A stretch of DNA of 64,000 nt from an uncultured Spartobacteria bacterium (GTDB lineage Bacteria > Verrucomicrobiota > Verrucomicrobiia > Chthoniobacterales > Chthoniobacteraceae), in NCBI GenBank assembly GCA_903882875.1, contig CAIRYQ010000030.1:20058-84057 (forward strand). Reading direction: 5' to 3'. The notes under the pieces are model-generated. The model was not told where the DNA came from and made no database searches. It was given only the letters and a program-made list of their open reading frames with translations. The number at the start of each line of letters is the position of its first letter. The stretch's first letter is position 1. Shown here piece by piece: positions 55,650-63,815 of this stretch. Made by a program: the position numbers and the translations under genes.

Positions 55650-56360
55650 ATGAAAAAACAACAGATCATCCTCGCGCTTTCCATCAGCGCACTCACCAGC
55701 GTGCTTTGCGCGCAGCAAGGCAAACCACCCGGCGGTGGCGGACCCGGTGGTCCGGGAGGCGGACCTGGAGGCGGGCAAGGCGGGCCGGGCGCGCAAGGTG
55801 GAGGGCCACTTGGCGGTCAGGGCGGAAGGCAGATGGTCCCGCCGATCATCGCCGCACTCGACCTGAACAAGGACGGCATCATCAGCGCGAGTGAGATCGA
55901 GAAGGCCCCAAAATCGCTGCTGAAACTCGACAAGAACAAAGACGGCAAACTCACCGAAGACGAATATCACCCGAAACCTCCCGGCGGTCAGGGTGGCGGC
56001 GGAAAAAATGCTCCCGGTGGCGGACAGGGCGGACCGCAAGGAGGCCCGCCCGGCGGTGCGCAGGGCGGTCCCGGCGGCCAGCGCCCCGTGCCTCCGATCA
56101 TCGCGGCACTCGACAAAAATGGCGACGGCGTGATTGACGCCGATGAAATCGCGAAGGCAGCCGAATCCCTCAAGACACTCGACAAGAACGGCGATGGCAA
56201 ACTCACCCCGGACGAGTACCGCCCCCAACCTCCCGACGGCCAGAACGGCCCCGGCCAAGGTGGGCCCGGTGCCGGCGCCAAGGGCGCAGGCCGGCAAGGC
56301 GGCCCCGGTGGAAAAGCGCAAGGTGGCCCGCCCGGCGGAGCGCCGCCGGCAGCGCAATAG
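55650..56360 (+). CDS. Secreted Gly/Pro-rich EF-hand protein
   Basis: 236 residues with a signal peptide (MKKQQIILALSISALTSVLCA). Two Gly/Pro-rich low-complexity stretches alternate with two EF-hand pairs. The calcium-binding loops are DLNKDGIISASE and DKNKDGKLTEDE, then DKNGDGVIDADE and DKNGDGKLTPDE, all with intact coordinating positions. It would bind calcium outside the cytoplasmic membrane. It is divergent from the Cpx-like genes, behind the CpxR-type box, and a terminator follows it. The Pro-rich stretches in this protein and in the sensor's periplasmic part invite the idea of contact between them. Confidence 0.85.
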   Translation: MKKQQIILALSISALTSVLCAQQGKPPGGGGPGGPGGGPGGGQGGPGAQGGGPLGGQGGRQMVPPIIAALDLNKDGIISASEIEKAPKSLLKLDKNKDGKLTEDEYHPKPPGGQGGGGKNAPGGGQGGPQGGPPGGAQGGPGGQRPVPPIIAALDKNGDGVIDADEIAKAAESLKTLDKNGDGKLTPDEYRPQPPDGQNGPGQGGPGAGAKGAGRQGGPGGKAQGGPPGGAPPAAQ

Positions 56361-56380
56361 TCAAATCCCATTTGCAAGCC

Positions 56381-56420
56381 GAGAGCAGCACCAGCGATGG
56401 CGCTGCTCTCTTGCTTTTTG
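56381..56420 (+). terminator. Rho-independent terminator after the EF-hand gene
   Basis: GAGAGCAGC (56381-56389) pairs perfectly with GCTGCTCTC (56402-56410) around a 12-base loop and is followed by TTGCTTTTTG. It lies 20 bases after the EF-hand stop codon. Confidence 0.8.
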
Positions 56421-56587
56421 CGCGGACAAATCGTCCACCTCGCATCTTGAAACGGTGAATCAAAATTGATTCCGCAAGATCCGCCGCCAATCTTCGTCCA
56501 TACTGAATCCAAATGAAACCCTCCGTCTCCCAGCTTGCCGCTGCACCGGATTTGGCATTCGCGGTTGCAACCAAGGAACCGAAAAAA

Positions 56588-57646
56588 ATGAGGACGCCGC
56601 TCATTCTGCTTTTTTGCGCACTGCTTGCAGGTTGCTCGAAGCGTCCTGCAACGGAGTCCGATGCGGGGAAGGAAGTCGCAAAGGCGACGCCAGCGCCGAC
56701 ACCGATGCCCACGCCCACGCCGAAACCACCGGCGGACACTTTGGAATCGATCCTCGAAGCCGCCGCACGCGGCGAAGCGGCGGCACAGGCGAAGCTCGGG
56801 ACGATGTTCGCCGAGGGTAGCGGTGGCGCGGTAAAAGATGAGGCAAAGGCGGCAGAATGGCTGAGGAAGGCGGCGGCACAGGGCGTGGCTTCGGCACAGG
56901 CCAGACTCGGGGTGATGTTTGCAGAGGGGAAATGCACGCCGAAGGATCAGGCCGAGGCCGTCGCGTGTATGGAGAAGGCCGCCGCCGCCGGGAATGCAGC
57001 GGCACAGGCGAGACTCGGCGTGATGCTTGCGGAAGGCACCGGCGTCCCACGCGATCCGGCGCGGGCGGTGGAACTGATCCGGAAGGCCGCCGAACAGGGG
57101 CACGCAGCCGCGCAATTCAATCTCGGAGTGATGCTCGCGATGGGCAACGGCGTGACAAAAGACGAGGCAAAGGCCGTCGAGTGGTACCAGAAATCCGCCG
57201 AACAAGGCTACGCGCCAGCGGAGGCGAATCTCGGCGGCATGTACGCCGAGGGCCTCGGCGTGACGAAGGACGAGGCAAAGGCCGTCGAGTGGTTTCAGAT
57301 GGCCGCGGCGCAGGGGCACGCGGTGGCGCAGTTCAATCTCGCGATCCGCCACGCAGGCGGAATCGGCACGCCCAAGGACGAAGCGAAGGCCGCGGAGTGG
57401 CTGCAAAAATCAGCATTCCAAGGCTATCCCGCGGCGCAGTTTAATCTCGGCGTGATGTATGCGAACGGCATCGGCGGCCCGAAGGATCGGGTGCGCGCAT
57501 TCGTCTGGTACACGCTTGCAGCACGGCAGAATGACCCCGAGGCCATCGTCGAAAAAAACGCGCTCGATGTGCTGATGAGCGACGCACAGAAGGAGGAGGC
57601 GCAGAAGATCCTCGGGGAACTGGTGGGCAAGATGCCTGGAAAATAG
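56588..57646 (+). CDS. Sel1-repeat lipoprotein
   Basis: 352 residues from ATG 56588 (MRTPLILLFCALLAGC, lipobox LAGC); an ATG at 56513 would give a leader without a lipoprotein signal. Pro/Thr linker, then seven tandem Sel1-like repeats of about 36 residues, each with the A-A-Q-x-x-L-G-x-M-x-x-x-G pattern (AAQARLGVMLAEGTG, AAQFNLGVMLAMGNG, PAEANLGGMYAEGLG, VAQFNLAIRHAGGIG). The solenoid would act as a protein-binding scaffold on the periplasmic side. No adjacent partner is apparent. Confidence 0.88.
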   Translation: MRTPLILLFCALLAGCSKRPATESDAGKEVAKATPAPTPMPTPTPKPPADTLESILEAAARGEAAAQAKLGTMFAEGSGGAVKDEAKAAEWLRKAAAQGVASAQARLGVMFAEGKCTPKDQAEAVACMEKAAAAGNAAAQARLGVMLAEGTGVPRDPARAVELIRKAAEQGHAAAQFNLGVMLAMGNGVTKDEAKAVEWYQKSAEQGYAPAEANLGGMYAEGLGVTKDEAKAVEWFQMAAAQGHAVAQFNLAIRHAGGIGTPKDEAKAAEWLQKSAFQGYPAAQFNLGVMYANGIGGPKDRVRAFVWYTLAARQNDPEAIVEKNALDVLMSDAQKEEAQKILGELVGKMPGK

Positions 57647-57726
57647 CGCGCCTTCTTTCCGCCTCCACGCTCGCTTGGCATTCCGTCCCAGACAGGAAAA
57701 CGATTACAGCGGGAACAAAGTCATCA

Positions 57727-57779
57727 TGAGAACGAGTCGCAATAAAACATTTGACAAATGATACTGAGTCTCATAAACA
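57727..57779 (+). promoter_or_regulatory. Promoter with overlapping Fur-like boxes
   Basis: TTGACA (57751-57756) and TAAACA (57774-57779) are 17 bases apart and form a sigma-70-like promoter 10 bases before the ATG at 57790. Between them is TGATACTGAGTCTCA (57759-57773), which matches the Fur 7-1-7 motif TGATAATNATTATCA at all but three positions; a weaker copy, TGAGAACGAGTCGCA, is at 57727-57741. Fur or a Fur-like repressor bound here would block the promoter. The gene-order evidence (flavin reductase-like operon) fits iron control. Confidence 0.6.
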
Positions 57780-57789
57780 TGCGCGCCTT

Positions 57790-58635
57790 ATGAAAAAAAT
57801 CGCTCTCAATATCCTCCTTGCCGTATCGCTCTGCACCCCCGATTCGCTCCATGCTGATGAAAACCTCTTCGGCTTCGTCTATGGGGCAGAGACGCTTCCC
57901 GCCGGGCATACCGATGTCTATCAGTTCATGACATTGCGCACGGGCAAGGACGCAGGCGGCTACTATGGCTGGGATTTTGAAACCGAGGTCGAATACGGCT
58001 TTACGGATCGCTTCCAAGGCAGCATCTCCATCGAAAACCGCTATATCCGCAACAAGAACGTCCCGGGGCTTGACGACACGAGTCATTTCACATTTGGCGG
58101 CGTGGCAGCGACTGGAAAATATCGTATCCTCAGCCCGTTCAAGGACGGCATCGGACTCGCGCTCCGGCTCGAAGGCGGATTCGTCTATCACGACGAAGTG
58201 GACGGCCTGCTGGAGCACGACGTTTACATCGCGCCCACGGTCATCCTTCAAAAAAACTTCCTAGACGACACGCTCGTCGCCGAACTGAACCTCGGAACAG
58301 AATGGGCCTGGGGCAAGGATCCCGCCGAGCAGTATTACAAGGAATTCGCTGCGCAGGGCGGCTTTGGCATTTCATACCGCTTCGCGCGAAACTGGTCGGC
58401 AGGAGTCGAAACCCACTTCCGCGCCGAGTGGCCGATGTTCAATTTGTTTCATAACTTCGAGCATGTGGTGGTCTATGCCGGTCCGACGGTGCATTACGCC
58501 GGGAAAAAATGGTGGGCCACGCTGAACTATGACTATCAGGTGTACGGCACGGGCGTGGATGAAATTTCCGCACACCAGACTTTTGCCGAGGAGACGAGAC
58601 ATGTCTTCAGGCTAAAGGTCGGCTTCAATTTCTAA
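57790..58635 (+). CDS. DUF6662-like outer-membrane beta-barrel protein
   Basis: 281 residues from ATG 57790, with a signal peptide ending near LHA/DENLF. The mature protein starts DENLFGFVYGAETLPAGHTDVYQFMTLRTGKD and is built of alternating beta-strands with aromatic ends, closing in FRLKVGFNF, the C-terminal Phe typical of outer-membrane barrels. Sequence pattern matches the DUF6662 group. It is the first gene of the Fur-box operon and might help substrate or metal reach the periplasm. Confidence 0.75.
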   Translation: MKKIALNILLAVSLCTPDSLHADENLFGFVYGAETLPAGHTDVYQFMTLRTGKDAGGYYGWDFETEVEYGFTDRFQGSISIENRYIRNKNVPGLDDTSHFTFGGVAATGKYRILSPFKDGIGLALRLEGGFVYHDEVDGLLEHDVYIAPTVILQKNFLDDTLVAELNLGTEWAWGKDPAEQYYKEFAAQGGFGISYRFARNWSAGVETHFRAEWPMFNLFHNFEHVVVYAGPTVHYAGKKWWATLNYDYQVYGTGVDEISAHQTFAEETRHVFRLKVGFNF

Positions 58636-58661
58636 CTGACGAACTATTTTCCCATTCAACA

Positions 58662-59189
58662 ATGAAAGCTAATGTCTTCCTTCTCACGCCCGCGGCACTC
58701 TTAGGCAGCGCGGTCGCCGGTCATGGTGTCAACTATATGAACGTCGCGCAGGCGCAGCAGGCGATTTTTCCCGGCAAGGCGATGACCGCCGCCGAGGTGA
58801 AGCTAACATCCGAGCAGCGCAAGGAGATTGAAAGGCAGGGCGGCATCCGCCAGCGCTCCGATACGGTAAAGGCATGGCGCGTCGCGGGCGGCGGCTGGTT
58901 CATCGTGGATGAGGTGCTCGGCAAACACGAGTTCATCACATTTGCCGTGGGCATCTCGGCCGACGGCTCGGTGCACGGGATCGAGATCATGGAATACCTC
59001 GAAACGTACGGCGACGAGGTACGCAATGCGAAGTGGCGCGCGCAATTCACCGGCAAGACCAAGTCCGCACCGCTCCAGCTCGACAAGGACATCCGCAACA
59101 TCTCCGGCGCGACGCTTTCCTCGCGCCACATCACCGACGGCGTGCGCCGACTGCTCGCCATTCATGACGTGGCGCTGAAATCCCGCTGA
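58662..59189 (+). CDS. Exported FMN-binding domain protein (covalent flavin carrier)
   Basis: 175 residues with a hydrophobic signal region (MKANVFLLTPAALLGSAVAG). The FMN-binding domain includes WFIVDEVLGKHEFITFAVGISADGSVHGIEIMEYLETYGDEV and ends in DIRNISGATLSSRHITDGVRRLL. SGAT is the known flavinylation motif, where FMN is attached through a phosphoester to the Thr by an ApbE-type transferase. The transferase gene follows 15 bases later. The protein would carry electrons in the periplasm. Confidence 0.9.
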   Translation: MKANVFLLTPAALLGSAVAGHGVNYMNVAQAQQAIFPGKAMTAAEVKLTSEQRKEIERQGGIRQRSDTVKAWRVAGGGWFIVDEVLGKHEFITFAVGISADGSVHGIEIMEYLETYGDEVRNAKWRAQFTGKTKSAPLQLDKDIRNISGATLSSRHITDGVRRLLAIHDVALKSR

Positions 59190-59204
59190 TTTTTCCACAC
59201 ACAC

Positions 59205-60122
59205 ATGAGCGCGAACGCCACTCAAAACATCGCGATTGAAATCAAACGCTGCCGCCCGCTGCTCGGCACCTTCGTCGAGATCACCGCGCGCGGCGGCTCG
59301 CCCGAGATGCTCAGCGACGCGATCACCGCTGCATTTTCCGCAGTGGAAAAAGTGATGGCGCTGATGAGCTACCACGATCCGTTCAGCGAACTGAGCCGCG
59401 TGAACGGCAAGGCCGCGCGCGCGCCGGTGCAGGTGAGCGAATGGACGTTCCGCGTCATCGAGCAGGCGCAGCGCCTCGCCGCGGAGAGCGACGGCGCATT
59501 CGACGTGACCATCGCTCCGCGGCTCGCGTCGTGGGGCTACCTCCCGCGCAATCCCTCCAACAGCCGCGCCGAACGCCTCGCTCGCTGGAGCGACGTGGAA
59601 TTGCTGCCCGGCCGTCTCGTGCATTTCCGCCGCCCGCTGCACGTGGACCTCGGCGGCATCGCGAAGGGCTTCGCCGTGGATCGCGCCGTGGATGCGCTGC
59701 GCTCCGCCGGTGTGCGCGAGGGGCTCGTGAATGCCGGCGGCGATCTCCGCGCATTTGGCGACAGCGAATGGCCCGTGCAAATCCGCCACCCGCGCGATCC
59801 GCTCGCGGGCGGCCACGCCTTTGCGCTCCGCGATTCCGCCGTGGCCACGAGCGCCGCGTATTTCTCCCGCAAACGCTGGCGCAAATGCTGGGTCTGCCCG
59901 CTCGTGGACGGACGCACGCGCCTGCCGTGCGACGACACGCTCAGCGTCACCGTCCACGCACCCGACGCACTGCTCGCCGACGCGCTCACGAAGGTCGTCT
60001 TCGCGCTCCGCGAAAAATCCGCGCCCATCCTCCAGCGCCACAATGCCAGCGCGCTGCTGCTCGATTGCGCCGGCCAGTGCGCATTCATCGCCGAGGAAAA
60101 ATCCGTGCCCGCCCGAGCATGA
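59205..60122 (+). CDS. apbE: FAD:protein FMN transferase
   Basis: 305 residues. ApbE motifs: CRPLLGTFVEITARGG, MALMSYHDPFSELSRVN, DVTIAPRLASWGYLP, VDLGGIAKGFAVDRAVDALRSAGVREGLVNAGGDLRAFG, and SVTVHAPDALLADALTKVVFALRE. It transfers FMN from FAD to the Thr of S/TGAT motifs; the target is most likely the preceding FMN-binding protein. No clear signal peptide is visible (MSANATQNIAIEIKRC), so it may act in the cytoplasm or lack a typical leader. It overlaps the next gene by 4 bases. Confidence 0.92.
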   Translation: MSANATQNIAIEIKRCRPLLGTFVEITARGGSPEMLSDAITAAFSAVEKVMALMSYHDPFSELSRVNGKAARAPVQVSEWTFRVIEQAQRLAAESDGAFDVTIAPRLASWGYLPRNPSNSRAERLARWSDVELLPGRLVHFRRPLHVDLGGIAKGFAVDRAVDALRSAGVREGLVNAGGDLRAFGDSEWPVQIRHPRDPLAGGHAFALRDSAVATSAAYFSRKRWRKCWVCPLVDGRTRLPCDDTLSVTVHAPDALLADALTKVVFALREKSAPILQRHNASALLLDCAGQCAFIAEEKSVPARA

Positions 60123-60571
60123 GCACTCTTCGCCGCCCCGCCGTCCATTTTTCCCGCGCGTGGAAGCTCCTGCTTTACGGCGTACTGCTGCTGAGTTTCA
60201 CGACCGGCGTCGCGTGGTTCGCACTGGATCGCTGGGGCGGCACCACCGACGAATTCGACATCATCCGCAAGCACCCGCTCCAGCCCGTGCTGTTGAAAAT
60301 CCACGGCGCCTCCGCGATGGTCGTGCTCATGGGCTTCGGCTACATCCTCGCCACGCACGTCCACGCCGCATGGCGCACGCGCCGGCAGCGAGGCAGCGGA
60401 CTGCCGCTCATCGCGGTCTTCGTGCTGCTCGCCGCGACATCATGGTGCCTCTATTATCTCGGCGACGAGACATGGCGCGCACGCATTGCGTGGGTCCACA
60501 TCGGCGCGGGCCTCTCGCTGCCGCTCGTGCTCGGCGCGCACATCGTGCTGGGGCACCGCTCGCGGCGCTGA
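60119..60571 (+). CDS. Four-helix membrane protein with b-type-haem-like histidines
   Basis: 150 residues; ATG 60119 overlaps the apbE stop (ATGA). Helices: WKLLLYGVLLLSFTTGVAWFAL; VLLKIHGASAMVVLMGFGYILATHVHAAW; LPLIAVFVLLAATSWCLYYLG; WVHIGAGLSLPLVLGAHIVLGH. The second and fourth each carry a His near both ends, the usual way of binding two haems b (a DUF4405-like pattern). It would feed electrons from quinol or the cytoplasm to the FMN protein of the operon. Confidence 0.7.
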   Translation: MSTLRRPAVHFSRAWKLLLYGVLLLSFTTGVAWFALDRWGGTTDEFDIIRKHPLQPVLLKIHGASAMVVLMGFGYILATHVHAAWRTRRQRGSGLPLIAVFVLLAATSWCLYYLGDETWRARIAWVHIGAGLSLPLVLGAHIVLGHRSRR

Positions 60572-60850
60572 TCGGAAAACCTCAGCCAGACACGCGCCAG
60601 CGCCTCGTCCTCAGCAGCGCGCTCCTCCACGAGCCGAAGGTGCTCGTGATTGACGAGCCCATCATCGGCCTCGACCCCACGCACGCACGCATCGTGAAGG
60701 ATGAATTCAAGGCGACGTCGCGTGCGGGCATGACGATTTTCCTCAGCACGCGCCAGTTCAGCATCGCCGAGGAACTCGCCGACCGCGTGGGCATCATCAC
60801 CCCGCAAAGGTCGAAGCATTCCGCGCTGAACTCTGCGAGAGGCCGCACGG
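60572..60850 (+). pseudogene. Remnant of an ABC-transporter ATPase, both ends lost
   Basis: Directly after the membrane-protein stop, the frame reads RQRLVLSSALLHEPKVLVIDEPIIGLDPTHARIV, the region between the ABC signature and the Walker B/D-loop, then MTIFLSTRQFSIAEELADRVGII. The signature LSGG and the Walker A part are absent, and the H-loop His is replaced by Arg (STRQ for STHQ). The likely end of homology is near 60800, after which the frame continues into unrelated sequence. It appears to be a 5'-truncated, decayed copy. Confidence 0.75.
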
Positions 60851-60874
60851 CGCAGTTGCATTCTCTCGATGGAA

Positions 60875-61828
60875 TTACCAGTTTCCCAGATAGTCACCCT
60901 CAAATTTCGTCAACCAGCGGCCAAGGCGCTTAATTAGTTTTTCCAAGGTATGCTTACCGGGAAAATCAAACATAGAACGCCGGCCTTCGCGTCTGATGCA
61001 GTTACGAATGGCGATGGCTTCCGCGTCGGTCAGCTTGCCGTGTTTGAATGCCAGTCCGGTGAACTCCATCGCGACGTCGTAATAGGCATACTGCATCAGC
61101 AGGATTAGGCAGCGGACTAGCTTGCCTTTCTCAAAGAGAATACTCTCAGATGGCAAGGCGGCCAGATCGCGGAAATAGATGGCGTCGCCGGCGACGAGCT
61201 GGCCTTTGGGGCCACCGAGCGAGGCCCCCTCCTTGCGCTTAAAGAAACAGTTGCTCCGTGCGACATCAAAGAGCGTGAAGCCCTGCGCGGCCATGAAGGC
61301 GTCCACATCGCGGAAGAGCGGTGCGCCGACAAAAACCGGGTTGAACCATACCTCCAATTCCACGGCGAACACGTCCTTCAAGGTATCCGGCGCGCCTTTG
61401 AGGATTTCCAGCTCATAGCCCTCGGTGTCTATCTTGATGAAATCAATCCCCCGGATGGATTCCTCAGCAAGCGCGGCGTCGAGCGGCTTGGTCGTGAGCC
61501 GCAGCTCGCGCTGGAGGCGATAGCCGGGCTCGGCGACCGTGCGGTTGATAAATGGATAGTTTGGCGCGAAAAGCGAGCTGCTTCCCTCGGCGACGAGTAG
61601 ATGGAAAGGCCGCTCCCCGTGCTGCGATGAGAGTGCGCAGGGAAGGAATGTCACCCCTGGCGTGGTGCGCTCGTTCAGGGCCGCACATTCCCTGGCGTCT
61701 GCCTCGAAGCCGGTGATCCGCACTGGAAAACGGTGCCGCAGTTTCTCCCATCGAGGATGAATGCCGGCACGGGCGCCTATGTCCAAAATTTGGAGAGGCT
61801 GGGAAGTTAGGGATATTAGTTCGCGCAT
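60875..61828 (-). CDS. FkbM-family methyltransferase
   Basis: 317 residues. The SAM-binding region starts LQILDIGARAGIHPRWEKL, with FEADARECAALNE as the acidic ribose contact; DFIKIDTEGYELEILKGA is the characteristic FkbM motif. The C-terminal part is non-catalytic. FkbM enzymes O-methylate sugars or polyketides, in this setting surface glycans. It is the last of three minus-strand genes (WavE, class I methyltransferase, FkbM), separated by 7 bases. Confidence 0.85.
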   Translation of the reverse strand: MRELISLTSQPLQILDIGARAGIHPRWEKLRHRFPVRITGFEADARECAALNERTTPGVTFLPCALSSQHGERPFHLLVAEGSSSLFAPNYPFINRTVAEPGYRLQRELRLTTKPLDAALAEESIRGIDFIKIDTEGYELEILKGAPDTLKDVFAVELEVWFNPVFVGAPLFRDVDAFMAAQGFTLFDVARSNCFFKRKEGASLGGPKGQLVAGDAIYFRDLAALPSESILFEKGKLVRCLILLMQYAYYDVAMEFTGLAFKHGKLTDAEAIAIRNCIRREGRRSMFDFPGKHTLEKLIKRLGRWLTKFEGDYLGNW

Positions 61829-61835
61829 GCGACAG

Positions 61836-62477
61836 TTAGTCAGCCCGTCGGCCGACGGCGATTAGGTTCGTACCCTTGAACAGCAGCGAGGGAAACCAGC
61901 GATAGGCTCGGATGCGATGGAGGCCCTTGATTTCCGGTAGATCGCAATTCGAACAAAAGACGCTCTCGAACCCGCCAAGGCGCAGAATTTTCTCCAGCGA
62001 GACTTTGATGAATGGATGCAGGTGCGTGGGATCGTGCCAGAATTGCCAGCCGATGCGTGCCAAGTCGGGCGTCCGCAGGATCACATACCCGCCGGGCTTC
62101 ACGGCGCGGAACAGATCGCGGACGAAACGGTGGACGTCGGGGATGTGCTCGATGACGTGGGAGCACCAGATGAGGTCGAACGAGGCGTCGGGAAATGGCA
62201 GGGGCATCGTGCGCAGGTCAGCCGTCTCGAATTTGCAACCGAGGTCGAGGAAAGTCGCGCGCATTGCGGGATCGATGTCCACGCAGTCCACCTGAAAGCC
62301 CCGGTCGAGAAAATAGCGTGTGTAGAGACCCTTTCCGGGGCCGATGTCGAGCATGTGGCCCGATTGCGGCAACCCGCACTTTTCCCACAGCCTGTCCAGC
62401 AATGCGTGCTGGCACTCGATGATGAGCGGGTGTGTGGACGATTGCTCGATCTTCAGGTAATCCATCCCGGTGGTCAT
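61836..62477 (-). CDS. SAM-dependent class I methyltransferase
   Basis: 213 residues from ATG 62477 (MTTGMDYLKIEQSS), which overlaps the WavE-like stop as ATGA; an ATG at 62501 would add 8 residues. Motif I is HMLDIGPGKGLYTRYFLDRGF, then VDCVDIDPAMRATF, and IWCSHVIEHIPDVHRFVRDLFRAVKPGGYVIL. The tail (IRAYRWFPSLLFKGTNLIAVGRR) is typical of glycan-cluster methyltransferases. Target not determined. Confidence 0.85.
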   Translation of the reverse strand: MTTGMDYLKIEQSSTHPLIIECQHALLDRLWEKCGLPQSGHMLDIGPGKGLYTRYFLDRGFQVDCVDIDPAMRATFLDLGCKFETADLRTMPLPFPDASFDLIWCSHVIEHIPDVHRFVRDLFRAVKPGGYVILRTPDLARIGWQFWHDPTHLHPFIKVSLEKILRLGGFESVFCSNCDLPEIKGLHRIRAYRWFPSLLFKGTNLIAVGRRAD

Positions 62478-63478
62478 TTGGGGAGTCGGAGGGCGGTCCA
62501 TTTAAGAAAGTGATATTCGAGTTTTTCGATGGGTGGCAGGAGCCAAGGCTGCCACTTGAGAAAGCGGGCGACCAATCTTTTCATCCTGCTCATGAACGTA
62601 TGGCGCGGCGTGAATGCAGGATCGCAATGGCGCGTGTAGAGTTCCTGCCAGCCCGCATGATCGTACACGGACACGGCGTTGACGAAGCCGAATCTGTATT
62701 TGAGAAAGCGGAAGCCGAGTTGTCGCGCGGAGGCAATGACCAGATTGTTGGCAAAAGTAAGCTCGTGGATCCGGGCATTGTGCGGGCCGTAATCCCACTG
62801 GTGTTCGCACGGCACCTCCGCGTGCTTTCGGAGAAAGCTGAGCCAGAGGTATTGCTCGGGAGCAAAACGGAGATCGCTGTCGTCATACCGGTTTTCAGGA
62901 CGCGGATGGTTCCGGAACCATGTGCAGAATTCCTCAGGAACGAGCGGCACATCCCATAAATCCAGCACGTCCTCGTGCCGTCCAAAACTGAACCAGTCGC
63001 TTGGGCAGAACGGCTGTGGAAAAAGCCGCGCCGGATCGCGGCTGAACAGTGAACCCACGACGACCCGCTCCTTGAAAACAGCCCACTCGGCGGCCCGCCG
63101 GGGATAACGCCCGAAGTAATCCAGAAACCCTGCCGACTCGAAGACCATGTCGCTGCGAAACTTGACGGCATAAGGTCGCTTTGCAACCCGCAGGCCCTCT
63201 CTCGCGCTGACGATTTGGCGTGAACAATTAAAGAAAATCTTCCGGCCCTTGTGCTCATGGACGAGGAAGCCGCCGGGGTCTTCGCTCTCGACCAGTCGGT
63301 CAAAGGAAAGGCCGTCCACCTGCGAGCCTTTCCATGTGGAGAGGATGACTTCCGCATCGGGCAGGAATCTGCGGATGGAATGCAGGCATCGCTCGGTCAG
63401 GCGCTTGGAGGGAGGCCAGTCCTTCTTTCCGACGACCGGTCCTTGGACAACGACGGAGATTTCTTTGGGATCGATCAT
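62474..63478 (-). CDS. WavE-type lipopolysaccharide/glycan synthesis glycosyltransferase
   Basis: 334 residues from ATG 63478 (MIDPKEISVVVQGP). The WavE pattern is clear: ISVVVQGPVVG, TERCLHSIRRFLPDAEVILSTWKGSQVDGL, VESEDPGGFL, VKFRSDMVFESAGFL and FCPSDWFSFGRHEDVLDLW. It likely adds a sugar to lipopolysaccharide core or another surface glycan. First gene of a three-gene minus-strand operon that extends to 60875. Confidence 0.85.
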   Translation of the reverse strand: MIDPKEISVVVQGPVVGKKDWPPSKRLTERCLHSIRRFLPDAEVILSTWKGSQVDGLSFDRLVESEDPGGFLVHEHKGRKIFFNCSRQIVSAREGLRVAKRPYAVKFRSDMVFESAGFLDYFGRYPRRAAEWAVFKERVVVGSLFSRDPARLFPQPFCPSDWFSFGRHEDVLDLWDVPLVPEEFCTWFRNHPRPENRYDDSDLRFAPEQYLWLSFLRKHAEVPCEHQWDYGPHNARIHELTFANNLVIASARQLGFRFLKYRFGFVNAVSVYDHAGWQELYTRHCDPAFTPRHTFMSRMKRLVARFLKWQPWLLPPIEKLEYHFLKWTALRLPK

Positions 63479-63640
63479 CAGGCTGGCAGCCCGTGCTTCC
63501 TGCGGAACGGGCATCCGTGCAATGCAAAAGAGAAACGCCCGGCATTCATTTCGGAATGCCGGGCGTGGTGGAAGCGGTTCCTGCCTTTGCTTCAGCGGGT
63601 GGCGGTGATTGCGGCCGTTTGGACTGCCACAGTTCAGGGT

Positions 63641-63815
63641 TCAGGCTCCGACGGTGATTTCCACGGTGTTGCTCCAGAGGCCGACCTGCACGTCGTTCAG
63701 ACGGTAGATGGCGCGGTATTTCCACTTGGTCGGCGTGGCGGGGAACGGGGCGGTGGCGGTGTAATTCGGCGTGGTGTCGTAGGTGAGGAAGACCCATCCC
63801 TTGCCGTCGCCGCGC
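63641..63815 (-). pseudogene. C-terminal fragment of an unidentified protein, 5' part missing
   Basis: On the minus strand the last ~58 codons read KGWVFLTYDTTPNYTATAP ... KWKYRAIYRLNDVQVGLWSNTVEITVGA and stop at 63641. This is a convincing C-terminal Fn3/immunoglobulin-like strand pattern with WKYRAIYRL and VGLWSNTVEITVG. Upstream of about 63815 the frame stays open but turns into antisense of the RbsD-like gene and loses any protein-like look. Either the gene was truncated by recombination, or the two fragments were joined in assembly. Confidence 0.5.
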
